DNA of 13,285 bases. It comes from Bacteroidales bacterium UBA2716. GTDB taxonomy: Bacteria; Bacteroidota; Bacteroidia; Bacteroidales; UBA932. The stretch spans positions 22,266 to 35,550 of the forward strand of contig DEKS01000191.1 in assembly GCA_002354005.1 (NCBI GenBank). Reading direction: 5' to 3'. This document shows, piece by piece, positions 6,926-13,285 of the stretch (within the stretch, counting starts at the first letter, position 1; each line of letters begins with the position of its first letter). A program made the translations under genes and the position numbers. The notes beneath the pieces are model-generated. The model saw only the letters and a list, made by a program, of their open reading frames with translations, searched no databases and was not told the DNA's origin.

Positions 6926-7705
6926 ATGGGAAAAATCATCGCCATCGCCAATCAAAAAGGCGGCGTGGGTAAAACCACCACTGCCATCAACCTGGCTGCG
7001 TCCCTGGCCGTTCTGGAGAAGAACGTCCTCGTTATCGACGCAGACCCCCAGGCCAATACCACTTCCGGCCTTAACTTTGACCCGGAGAACAGCGACCATC
7101 GCACGCTGTATGAGATCCTTATCGGCAAACTGCGCGCAGAGGACGCCCTCATCCAGACGGAACTGCCCAAGCTGCACATGATTCCTTCGCACATCAATCT
7201 GGTGGGCGCAGAGATAGAACTGCTGGAGGTCCGTGATCGCGAATCGGTGCTCAAAAAGGCCCTGGAGCCCATCCGGAACAACTATGACTTCATCATCATA
7301 GACTGCTCCCCTTCCCTGGGCCTCATTACGGTGAACTGCCTTACGGCGGCGGATTCCGTGATTATTCCCGTGCAGCCGGAATTCTTTGCGCTGGAGGGCC
7401 TGGCCAAGCTCATCCAGACCATCCGTCTGGTGCAAAACGGCATCAATCCCTCCCTGGCCATCGAGGGCTTTGTGGTTACCATGTTCGACGGTCGCACCAA
7501 GGTGCACAACCAGGTGGTGGCCCAGCTCCGGGACCACTTCAAAGATATGGTGTTCAACACGGTAATCGCCCGTAGCATCCGCCTCAGTGAGGCCCCCTCG
7601 TACGGAAAGCCCATCATCCTGTACGATGTCATGAACAACGGTACGGCCAACTACATGAACCTGGCCAAGGAAGTCCTGGACAAAAACGCGAACTACAATG
7701 GCTAA
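6926..7705 (+). CDS. parA: Chromosome partitioning ATPase ParA (Soj type)
   Basis: A 259-residue P-loop ATPase of the MinD/ParA class. It binds the nucleoid in its ATP form and moves ParB-parS complexes to separate origins. Seen: deviant Walker A KGGVGKTTT at 11-19, switch I region VIDADPQAN at 36-44, Walker B FIIIDCSPS at 122-130, and the conserved RSIRLSEAPSYGKP near 216-229. No N-terminal helix-turn-helix domain precedes the P-loop, which marks a chromosomal Soj-like protein rather than a plasmid type Ia ParA. It is the first gene of a four-gene run; its last 8 bases overlap the start of parB, suggesting translational coupling. priA diverges from it. Confidence 0.96.
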   Translation: MGKIIAIANQKGGVGKTTTAINLAASLAVLEKNVLVIDADPQANTTSGLNFDPENSDHRTLYEILIGKLRAEDALIQTELPKLHMIPSHINLVGAEIELLEVRDRESVLKKALEPIRNNYDFIIIDCSPSLGLITVNCLTAADSVIIPVQPEFFALEGLAKLIQTIRLVQNGINPSLAIEGFVVTMFDGRTKVHNQVVAQLRDHFKDMVFNTVIARSIRLSEAPSYGKPIILYDVMNNGTANYMNLAKEVLDKNANYNG

Positions 7706-8633
7706 ACAGCAGCAATTCGGCCTGGGAAAAGGCCTGGGCGCCCTTCTGGGCGGAGAAGACCTTACGGAACTCAGAAAGCCTGTCGGATACATCAATAAAC
7801 AGGTGGTTACGGCCGAGGACAAACCCAAGGACACCTCGGACGTACTGCGCATCCCCGTGGAACTCATCGAGCCCAACCCGTACCAGCCCCGTATGAATTT
7901 TGACAACGAGGCCCTGCGGGAACTGGCAGACTCCATCCGTACCTTCGGCCTCATCCAGCCCATCACCGTTCGGCGCAAAGGAGACGGCAAATATCAGATT
8001 ATCAGCGGTGAACGCCGTTACCGGGCTTCCATCATGGCCGGCATGGACATGATTCCCGCGTACATTCGCGACGCCTCGGAACAGGGCATGCTGGAAATGG
8101 CCATCGTGGAAAACATCCAGCGGGAAAACCTGGATCCCATAGAGGTGGCCATGAGCTATCAGCGCCTCATGGAGGAATGCCGTCTCACGCAGGAGCAAAT
8201 GGCCGACCGTGTGGGCAAAAAACGCGCGTCCGTGGCCAACCAGCTGCGGCTGCTCAAGCTCCCTGCCAAGGTGCAGCATGACCTCAAAGTGGGCCTGGTG
8301 AGCGTCGGGCACGCCAAGGTGCTGCTGGGCGTAGAGAATCCGGCCCTGCAGGAGGCCCTGTGCGACGCCATCGTCAAGCACGGTCTTTCCGTGCGCCAGC
8401 TGGAAGAGAAAATCCAGTCCCTGGGCAACACCAAATCGGCCACGCCCAAAGCCGCCGCAGAGCCCGTGGAACTGCCGCAGATGTATTATCGGCTCCTGGA
8501 AAACCTGGGCCGATATGTGGGCGAAAACAGCCTCTCGCTGCGCCGTAGCAAGGATGGCAAGAGCGCCATCACCATTCGTTTTGCCTCGGACTCCCAGGCG
8601 GAGGAATTCTTAAAGGCACTGGATCCGCGATGA
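7698..8633 (+). CDS. parB: Chromosome partitioning protein ParB (Spo0J family CTPase clamp)
   Basis: ParB loads at parS sites, hydrolyses CTP while sliding as a clamp, and stimulates ParA. The 311-residue protein shows the usual layout: N-terminal ParA-activating peptide FGLGKGLGALL (7-17), a linker, and the ParB/Srx core starting at IPVELIEPNPYQPR (52-65). The CTP-binding motifs are GERRYRA (104-110) and ENIQREN (138-144). A helix-turn-helix follows around 160-185 (TQEQMADRVGKKRASVANQL), and the C-terminal dimerisation region lies after about 255. The ATG is inside the end of parA (8-bp overlap), and its stop overlaps the next start as ATGA. No full parS palindrome was found in this window. 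Confidence 0.96.
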   Translation: MAKQQQFGLGKGLGALLGGEDLTELRKPVGYINKQVVTAEDKPKDTSDVLRIPVELIEPNPYQPRMNFDNEALRELADSIRTFGLIQPITVRRKGDGKYQIISGERRYRASIMAGMDMIPAYIRDASEQGMLEMAIVENIQRENLDPIEVAMSYQRLMEECRLTQEQMADRVGKKRASVANQLRLLKLPAKVQHDLKVGLVSVGHAKVLLGVENPALQEALCDAIVKHGLSVRQLEEKIQSLGNTKSATPKAAAEPVELPQMYYRLLENLGRYVGENSLSLRRSKDGKSAITIRFASDSQAEEFLKALDPR

Positions 8634-9556
8634 AACTGTACCGCCTGGTCATTACTGCGCTGAGCCTGTTTGTCGCCTTGCCGCTGGCCGCCCAATACCG
8701 GGACGACCAATTCAAGCGCGATGCCTTTACGCAGACCTATGCGGATACCACCCAGAAGGCCACCACGGACTCCTCTGCCCTCTTCAGTTTCAAGGAATTC
8801 TTTGGCGGGCTCGCCGGCAAGAACAAAGCTTCGCTCAAAACGCTCACCATTGGCTCGGCGGTGTTTATCGGCTCCAACCAAATTTACAACCGGCAATACT
8901 GGAAGCTGCCCATCGTGTATGGCGGCATCGGCGCCGGCATTTACGGCGGCATCCGCTGCAATCAGCTGTATAAGAGTACGCAGGACAGTAAATACCAGAC
9001 ATTCAGTATTTTATCCTTTGTCGGGGCGGGCTTGTTCTATTGGGGCTCCCTCATGGACGGAGCCATCATGTTCAAGAGCGACAAAAAGCCGGACCCGGCC
9101 AAGGCCACGGTGTATTCTTTGCTGCTCCCCGGTTTGGGACAAATCTACAACGGCGAGGCCTGGAAGGTGCCCATCTACTGGGGCCTGATGGCCGGCAGCA
9201 TTCATTTCTGGGTAGACAATTCGCGCCAGTACCAGCGCTGGAAATGGATTCACAACCAGGCCACTTCAACGGAAAAACAGGTGACAGACACACCGCCATG
9301 GTCCGGTGACAATGCCAAATACTACAGAGACGTTTACCGCAGGTACCGGGACTACTCCATCCTGGCGTTCGCCGTTTCGTATTTGCTGCAGGTGATCGAT
9401 GCCAACGTATTTGCCTATATGCAGGATTTTGAGGTGTCGGACGACATTTCCATGCGTATAGAGCCGTCGGTGATTCCCGTCAATAATTATGCGGTCAACT
9501 TCAGCAGTGTTCCTACCACGCCGGCCGTGGGGATGCGCATTGGCATAAAGTTTTAG
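8630..9556 (+). CDS. DUF5683 membrane protein with duplicated core
   Basis: A 308-residue protein of unknown function. It has a signal peptide (cleavage likely after PLAA, near residue 21) and several hydrophobic segments, so it is probably exported and membrane-associated. The DUF5683 signature SLLLPGLGQIYNGEAWKVPI lies at 163-182. An earlier copy, QIYNRQYWKLPIVYGG, lies at 84-99, followed like the second by a hydrophobic Gly-rich stretch and an Asn/Tyr-containing segment. The core therefore appears twice. Family members commonly sit behind parB in Bacteroidota, as here, where the start overlaps the parB stop by 4 bases (ATGA) and the lytic transglycosylase gene follows after 5 bases. A link between segregation and the envelope is suggested by position only. 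Confidence 0.85.
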   Translation: MKLYRLVITALSLFVALPLAAQYRDDQFKRDAFTQTYADTTQKATTDSSALFSFKEFFGGLAGKNKASLKTLTIGSAVFIGSNQIYNRQYWKLPIVYGGIGAGIYGGIRCNQLYKSTQDSKYQTFSILSFVGAGLFYWGSLMDGAIMFKSDKKPDPAKATVYSLLLPGLGQIYNGEAWKVPIYWGLMAGSIHFWVDNSRQYQRWKWIHNQATSTEKQVTDTPPWSGDNAKYYRDVYRRYRDYSILAFAVSYLLQVIDANVFAYMQDFEVSDDISMRIEPSVIPVNNYAVNFSSVPTTPAVGMRIGIKF

Positions 9557-9561
9557 TTTGT

Positions 9562-10968
9562 ATGAAGAAAACGCTTGTCTTTCTGCTAGTTATCATATTG
9601 TCCACTCCCCTTCTAGCAGGTCCGCAGAACTACAAAAGCCGTAAAAAGCTGCTGAAAGAAAATGCGGAATTGCTCCAACGCATCGAGCAGTTGGAAGCGG
9701 AATTGGAGGCTTTCCGCACGGATGCGGCCGAGCGGGCTGCCATCGAAACGGAACTTTCCGGCGAAAACGAGAACAAGGTGGCGGCTGCGCTGGAGGACTA
9801 TACTTCCAGCACGGATACCCTGCTGGGCCAGTGGTATATGCACCGCAGGAGCCGTTCATCGGCCCGGGAACAGTACAATATGGATTCCGTGCGTTTTACC
9901 ACGGATGTCCCGGATTCGGTGCTCATGCAGCGGCTGACGGCCATGAATTCGTTCATTACGCTCCCCTACAATGAGACGGTAAAGAATTACATGATTCTTT
10001 ATTCGGAGAAGATGCCCCGGAAGATGGGAGAGATGATGGGCCTGTCGGAGTATTATATGCCTATTTTTGAAGAGACGTTGCGTCGATACGATTTGCCGGA
10101 AGAGCTTAAGTATCTGGCGGTTATCGAGAGTGCACTGAATCCGCGCGCCGAGTCTCGCGTAGGTGCGCTGGGCCAGTGGCAGTTTATGTATCGTACCGCC
10201 AAAAGCTACGGACTCCGGATCGATTCTTTTGTCGATGAGCGCATGGATCCCATACTGGCGGTAGATGCCGCTGCCCGCTATCTGCGGGACGCCTACCGCA
10301 TTTTCCAGGACTGGCCGCTGGCCATATCGTCCTATAACTGCGGCTCCGGGAATGTGAACAAAGCCATTAAGCGGGCCGGCGGAAAAACCGATTTCTGGGA
10401 CGTGTACGAGTACCTGCCGAGGGAAACGCGCGGGTACGTGCCGGCCATGGTGGGTGCCATGTATGCCTTCCGCTATGCCTCGGAGTACGGGCTGGTCGCA
10501 GAGCCCATGTCCATGCCCATCTATGTGGACACGATTCACGTGCACAGGAACCTCCATTTTGCGCAGGTAAGCGAGCTCCTGGGCATTCCCATGGACGACC
10601 TTCGGGACCTGAATCCGCAGTACCACAAAGACATTGTTCCGGGCGCCTCCGGAGACGAAATCCTGCGCCTGCCGTTCAACTACACGTCCCCCTTCCTGGA
10701 TTTGGCCGATTCCGTGTACAACTACCGCAAGGCGGAACTCTTCACGGATGCCGTGAAAGATGGCCGGGCCGTGGTTTCCGGCCGCCCTGTGGCCACTTCC
10801 CGTCCCGGTTCCACAGGCCAGTGGGTAATCTATAAGGTGAAGTCCGGCGACACCCTGGGTAAAATCGCCCGCCGCAATCACTGCACCGTGAAGCAGCTCA
10901 TGAACTGGAACAAACTCAAGAACGACAGGCTTTCCATTGGCCAAAAACTCAAAGTTTCCCGCAAATAG
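9562..10968 (+). CDS. MltD-like lytic transglycosylase with LysM domain
   Basis: This enzyme cleaves peptidoglycan between MurNAc and GlcNAc, forming 1,6-anhydro-MurNAc, in the periplasm. The 468-residue protein has a Sec signal (MKKT, cleavage near PLLAG at 16-20), and a short coiled coil at about 27-72. The SLT domain follows with catalytic Glu189 in AVIESALNP, ALGQWQFM (202-209) and AISSYNCG (254-261). A LysM-like segment lies at about 327-372, ending in LRLP. A clear C-terminal LysM spans 424-466 (YKVKSGDTLGKIARR onward). No lipobox is seen, unlike E. coli MltD, so it may be soluble in the periplasm. It closes the parAB operon and is followed by a hairpin terminator. Confidence 0.93.
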   Translation: MKKTLVFLLVIILSTPLLAGPQNYKSRKKLLKENAELLQRIEQLEAELEAFRTDAAERAAIETELSGENENKVAAALEDYTSSTDTLLGQWYMHRRSRSSAREQYNMDSVRFTTDVPDSVLMQRLTAMNSFITLPYNETVKNYMILYSEKMPRKMGEMMGLSEYYMPIFEETLRRYDLPEELKYLAVIESALNPRAESRVGALGQWQFMYRTAKSYGLRIDSFVDERMDPILAVDAAARYLRDAYRIFQDWPLAISSYNCGSGNVNKAIKRAGGKTDFWDVYEYLPRETRGYVPAMVGAMYAFRYASEYGLVAEPMSMPIYVDTIHVHRNLHFAQVSELLGIPMDDLRDLNPQYHKDIVPGASGDEILRLPFNYTSPFLDLADSVYNYRKAELFTDAVKDGRAVVSGRPVATSRPGSTGQWVIYKVKSGDTLGKIARRNHCTVKQLMNWNKLKNDRLSIGQKLKVSRK

Positions 10969-10991
10969 CCCCATCCGGAAGGGACGGGGCT
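10967..10991. terminator. Hairpin terminator between convergent operons
   Basis: The arms 10967-10976 (AGCCCCATCC) and 10982-10991 (GGACGGGGCT) pair over 10 positions with one A-C mismatch around a 5-base loop. A short T run (TTT) follows on the plus strand and ATTTG on the minus strand. It starts inside the stop codon of the transglycosylase gene and ends 21 bases beyond the adk stop, so it can end both convergent transcripts. Confidence 0.65.
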
Positions 10992-11012
10992 TTGAAGTGA
11001 CAGGGGAAACGC

Positions 11013-11585
11013 TTAGAACCGGTCCATCACGGAGAAAATCCGTTCGCGGACTTCATCGATGCTGCCTACACCGTCAATCTCATGGTACTTGCCGGCCTCC
11101 TTGTAAAAGGCAACGAGCGGTTCGGTTTTGGCGTGGTAGGTTTTGATGCGGTTTTCCACAATCTCCTCTCGGGCGTCATCGGCACGGCCTTCAATGGTGG
11201 CCCTGTGGGCGATGCGCTCGTGGATGAGGGCGTCCGGAATCATGAGCGATACACAGGCGGTTACGCTTTCTCCGGACCCAGCCACCATGCGGTCCAGGAC
11301 TTCCGCCTGGGCGATGGTGCGCGGGAAGCCGTCCAGCAGGAAGCCATCGACCCCTTTGGTGCTGCGGAATTTGGCCTCGATCATGCCTTCCACAACCTCG
11401 TCCGGGACCAGGTTGCCTGCATCGATCAGGGCTTTGGCCTGCTTCCCAAGCTCCGTGCCGGCAGCGATTTCACTGCGCAGGAGTTCTCCGGTGGATAGGT
11501 GGCACAGGTGGTAGCGTTCTACCATCCGACCGGCCTGGGTGCCTTTTCCGGCGCCCGGAGGCCCAAACAGAACATAATACTTCAT
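11013..11585 (-). CDS. adk: Adenylate kinase (short-LID type)
   Basis: Cytosolic enzyme catalysing AMP + ATP to 2 ADP, the step that feeds salvaged AMP into the nucleotide pool. The 190-residue protein shows the P-loop GPPGAGKGTQ (8-17), the AMP-binding STGELLR (31-37), DGFPRT (85-90) and the LID arginines in IAHRATIEGRADDA (125-138). The LID is short and lacks the four-cysteine zinc knuckle of long adenylate kinases, which fits the length and is usual for this phylum. The ATG at 11585 lies 4 bases after the hpt stop, so both genes are likely on one transcript. The gene converges on the transglycosylase gene and shares its terminator. Confidence 0.96.
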   Translation of the reverse strand: MKYYVLFGPPGAGKGTQAGRMVERYHLCHLSTGELLRSEIAAGTELGKQAKALIDAGNLVPDEVVEGMIEAKFRSTKGVDGFLLDGFPRTIAQAEVLDRMVAGSGESVTACVSLMIPDALIHERIAHRATIEGRADDAREEIVENRIKTYHAKTEPLVAFYKEAGKYHEIDGVGSIDEVRERIFSVMDRF

Positions 11586-11589
11586 GTGG

Positions 11590-12138
11590 TTAGTCGTCTA
11601 AAACGTAAATGTCCTTGATATTGCGCCCAAGTTCGTCATAGTCCAGGCCGAAGCCCACGATGAACCGGTTGGGAATTTCCATGGCAACGTAGTCCAGTTT
11701 CACGTCTTTCTTGTACACTTCCTTCTTGAGCAGGAGGGTACATACACGGGCGTCCTTTACCTTTCTTTCCTTGAGTTGCCGGGTCATGGCCACAATGGTG
11801 TTGCCGGTGTCCACGATATCTTCCACGATGATAACCCGTTTCCCTTCAAGATGGGCGGGCAGCGGGACGTCTGTTTTGACCACACCGGTGGAACTGGTGC
11901 CTTCGTAGGAGGAAAGCTTGCAGGCTTTGAGCTCCAGCGGAAAGTTCACCCGTTTGAGCAGTTCCGCCGCGAAGATGATGGCGCCGTTCAGCGTACACAG
12001 CAAAATGGCGGGGTCCTCATCCGTGCAAGTTGCATAGTCCTTGTTCAGACGCTCCGCCACGGAATCGATGGCTTTTTCGATTTCCTCGTTGGGAATAAAG
12101 CGACGGAAAGTTTTGTCGTGAAGGGTAATTTTGTCCAT
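11590..12138 (-). CDS. hpt: Hypoxanthine phosphoribosyltransferase
   Basis: Purine salvage enzyme that joins hypoxanthine (and often guanine) with PRPP to make IMP or GMP in the cytosol. From the ATG at 12138 it has 182 residues, the usual family length. Visible: flexible-loop SSY (76-78), the PRPP loop VIIVEDIVDTGNTI (102-115), and the purine-binding C-terminal segment IPNRFIVGFGLDYDELGRN (155-173). The frame stays open 24 codons further upstream, but that extension (ITCVVSHDF...) is not family-like and would cross the -7 promoter box at 12158-12165, so the later start is chosen. It heads a two-gene operon with adk, and a secreted HhH protein gene diverges from it. Confidence 0.95.
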   Translation of the reverse strand: MDKITLHDKTFRRFIPNEEIEKAIDSVAERLNKDYATCTDEDPAILLCTLNGAIIFAAELLKRVNFPLELKACKLSSYEGTSSTGVVKTDVPLPAHLEGKRVIIVEDIVDTGNTIVAMTRQLKERKVKDARVCTLLLKKEVYKKDVKLDYVAMEIPNRFIVGFGLDYDELGRNIKDIYVLDD

Positions 12139-12157
12139 GTGGAATTGTATTATTGTA

Positions 12158-12165
12158 CAAATATA
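12158..12165 (-). promoter_or_regulatory. Promoter -7 box of hpt-adk
   Basis: The minus strand reads TATATTTG, a perfect TAnnTTTG box, 19 bases before the hpt ATG. The leader would be about 12 to 16 nucleotides. A TTTG lies upstream but at only 12 bases, too close for a standard -33 element. Confidence 0.55.
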
Positions 12166-12252
12166 ATTAAAAAACAGCAAAAAATCATGTGAAACAACAC
12201 AAGTTATCAACAGGTGCTGTTCTTTTTGCCCATTCCTTTGTACCTTGTGGGC

Positions 12253-13285
12253 ATGAGAAGGCTTGTGTGTTTGACTGTTTTCCTGCTCTTTGCCTGGTGG
12301 GCACGGGCGCAGGACGAGGAAGTTCTCCGGGCGGCCCGCTTTCTTTCGGGCGCCTCCTCCGATGAAGAAGTGGACGCGTATTGGGTTTCGCAGCTGGAAG
12401 CCCGACAGGGCCGGCGTATCCGGATTAACAGTGCACGTATCCGCTCCGACGGGCTCCTGACCGCGTACCAGATTGCTTCGCTGTCCGACTACCGCTCGAC
12501 GGCCGGCGACATTCTCTCTTGGGAAGAGCTGGCGTTGGTCGATGGTTTTTCCGCGGAACTTGTCGCCGTGCTGCGCCCCTTCCTTTCGCTGGCGTCGGAC
12601 CGCTTGCCCGGTGTGGCCGATACGGTTCGCGTGCGGGCATCGGCCCTGGTGCGCGGAACGCTGTCTTCGATTGGCGGAAAAGCCAAGGTATCAGGCAGTT
12701 GGTGGCGTGCAGGCGGCGCCTGGAGAGGCAAGGATGGTACATTTTACGGAGAGGCCCGTTTCCGGGGACATACGCTGCTGATAGGCGATTTCAACGTCCG
12801 ATACGGGCAGGGACTCTCGTTCTGGAGCGGCTTTTCCATGAGCAGTTTATCCACGGTGGATGCGTTTATCCGACGGACGCCGGGCATTTCGCCGGTATGG
12901 TCGTATTCCTCGGAGCTGGTGCACCGGGGCGCGGCCTATTCCTATAGTGGAACGCATTGGCAAGCCACGGCCTTTGGCGCTATAAACGGGCTGGTGGGTG
13001 TGCATGCGGCATGGCTGGGAAGGCACGGGCAAGTGGGGACGACGGCCTCCTATACGTTTGGAATGCCGGCCTCGCTGACGGCTTCTGTCGACACGCGCTG
13101 GAACTGGCGCGGCTGGGATGCCGCTGGAGAAGTGGCCTGGAAGAATGGTTCGATTGCCGCTCTGGCGGCATTCCGAGGTCCTGTCGGTCCCATCAAACTG
13201 GCTTTTCAAGGGCGGGTGCTACCCTCCCGCTTTTCCGGGAAAAAGAACGGGGAATATGCCCTGGCGGCGGGTGGGGCGTTTTCCT
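12253..13285 (+). CDS. Secreted helix-hairpin-helix protein with predicted outer-membrane barrel, N-terminal part
   Basis: The ATG at 12253 starts a frame that stays open to the window end (344 codons seen). Residues 1-20 form a Sec signal peptide ending ARAQ. Residues 55-113 have the layout of a ComEA-like helix-hairpin-helix region: RIRINSA, then LTAYQIASLSDYR, then GDILSWEELALVDGF and LRPFLSL. From about 125 on, the protein has alternating Trp/Tyr/Gly-rich beta-strand segments typical of an outer-membrane barrel, including LIGDFNVRYGQGLSFWSGF (176-194), which resembles a GNF/GQGL motif I associate with large Bacteroidota HhH-domain proteins of unknown function. DNA or protein binding by the HhH part is inferred only. 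A weak -7-like TTCCTTTG (12233-12240, one mismatch) lies just upstream. Divergent from hpt. Confidence 0.75.
   Translation, partial: MRRLVCLTVFLLFAWWARAQDEEVLRAARFLSGASSDEEVDAYWVSQLEARQGRRIRINSARIRSDGLLTAYQIASLSDYRSTAGDILSWEELALVDGFSAELVAVLRPFLSLASDRLPGVADTVRVRASALVRGTLSSIGGKAKVSGSWWRAGGAWRGKDGTFYGEARFRGHTLLIGDFNVRYGQGLSFWSGFSMSSLSTVDAFIRRTPGISPVWSYSSELVHRGAAYSYSGTHWQATAFGAINGLVGVHAAWLGRHGQVGTTASYTFGMPASLTASVDTRWNWRGWDAAGEVAWKNGSIAALAAFRGPVGPIKLAFQGRVLPSRFSGKKNGEYALAAGGAFS

Noticed and set aside
6866..7990. Long open frame on the minus strand opposite parA/parB (374 codons)
   Set aside because: It is antisense to two certain genes, has a composition typical of a GC-rich shadow and shows no domain.
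10531..10546. CACGTG-centred, parS-like sequence inside the transglycosylase gene
   Set aside because: Only about 10 of 16 bases match parS, outer positions are wrong on both sides, and it is coding sequence.
9856..10974. Long minus-strand frame (372 codons) opposite the lytic transglycosylase
   Set aside because: The sense strand encodes a complete SLT/LysM protein; the antisense product is His/Gly/Val-rich with no motif.
12139..12210. 24-codon N-terminal extension of hpt
   Set aside because: It crosses the hpt -7 promoter box and is not like the family; 182 residues from the ATG at 12138 is the usual length.
12204..12212. TTATCAACA, one mismatch from a DnaA box
   Set aside because: A single copy with no cluster, no AT-rich unwinding region and no dnaA nearby; not enough for an origin.

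Overview
The window reads as chromosomal DNA of a fairly GC-rich member of the Bacteroidota, most likely Bacteroidales. Four intergenic boxes match the TAnnTTTG -7 element of that phylum's primary sigma factor. Several secreted proteins carry lipoboxes or Bacteroidota outer-membrane barrel features. The order parA-parB-DUF5683-MltD-like transglycosylase is a recurring Bacteroidota arrangement. I see no tRNA, rRNA, CRISPR array, insertion sequence or phage gene; apart from the peptidase cluster on the left this looks like core genome.

Left block (1-2629, minus strand): an operon-like run of a small outer-membrane beta-barrel protein, an S41-family lipoprotein peptidase and the start of an S37-type (PS-10) lipoprotein peptidase that runs off the window edge. 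A good -7 box lies upstream of the barrel gene. The three products would act at the cell envelope, probably on peptides.

Next block (2758-about 6780, minus strand): a GH3 beta-glycosidase lipoprotein whose ATG lies one base after the stop codon of priA, the replication-restart helicase. The PriA is unusually compact and appears to lack the winged-helix region. Its promoter sits so close to the start codon that the mRNA may be leaderless.

Central block (6926-10968, plus strand): parA, parB, a DUF5683 membrane protein and a LysM-bearing lytic transglycosylase, tightly packed (8-bp overlap, 4-bp overlap, 5-bp gap) behind one well-formed promoter, joining chromosome segregation with cell-wall remodelling. 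The 140-bp divergent region between priA and parA holds both promoters and a short direct repeat. A hairpin terminator closes the operon and also serves the convergent genes.

Right block: hpt and adk (12138-11013, minus strand) form a two-gene purine operon. Divergent from hpt is the first 344 codons of a secreted protein with a helix-hairpin-helix region followed by a predicted beta-barrel, cut by the window end.

No clearly new defence or mobile system was found. The best leads are the shortened PriA with altered helicase motifs, the tandem duplication inside the DUF5683 protein, the S41 peptidase that lacks the CTP lysine, the secreted HhH/barrel protein, and the regulatory layout between priA and parA.
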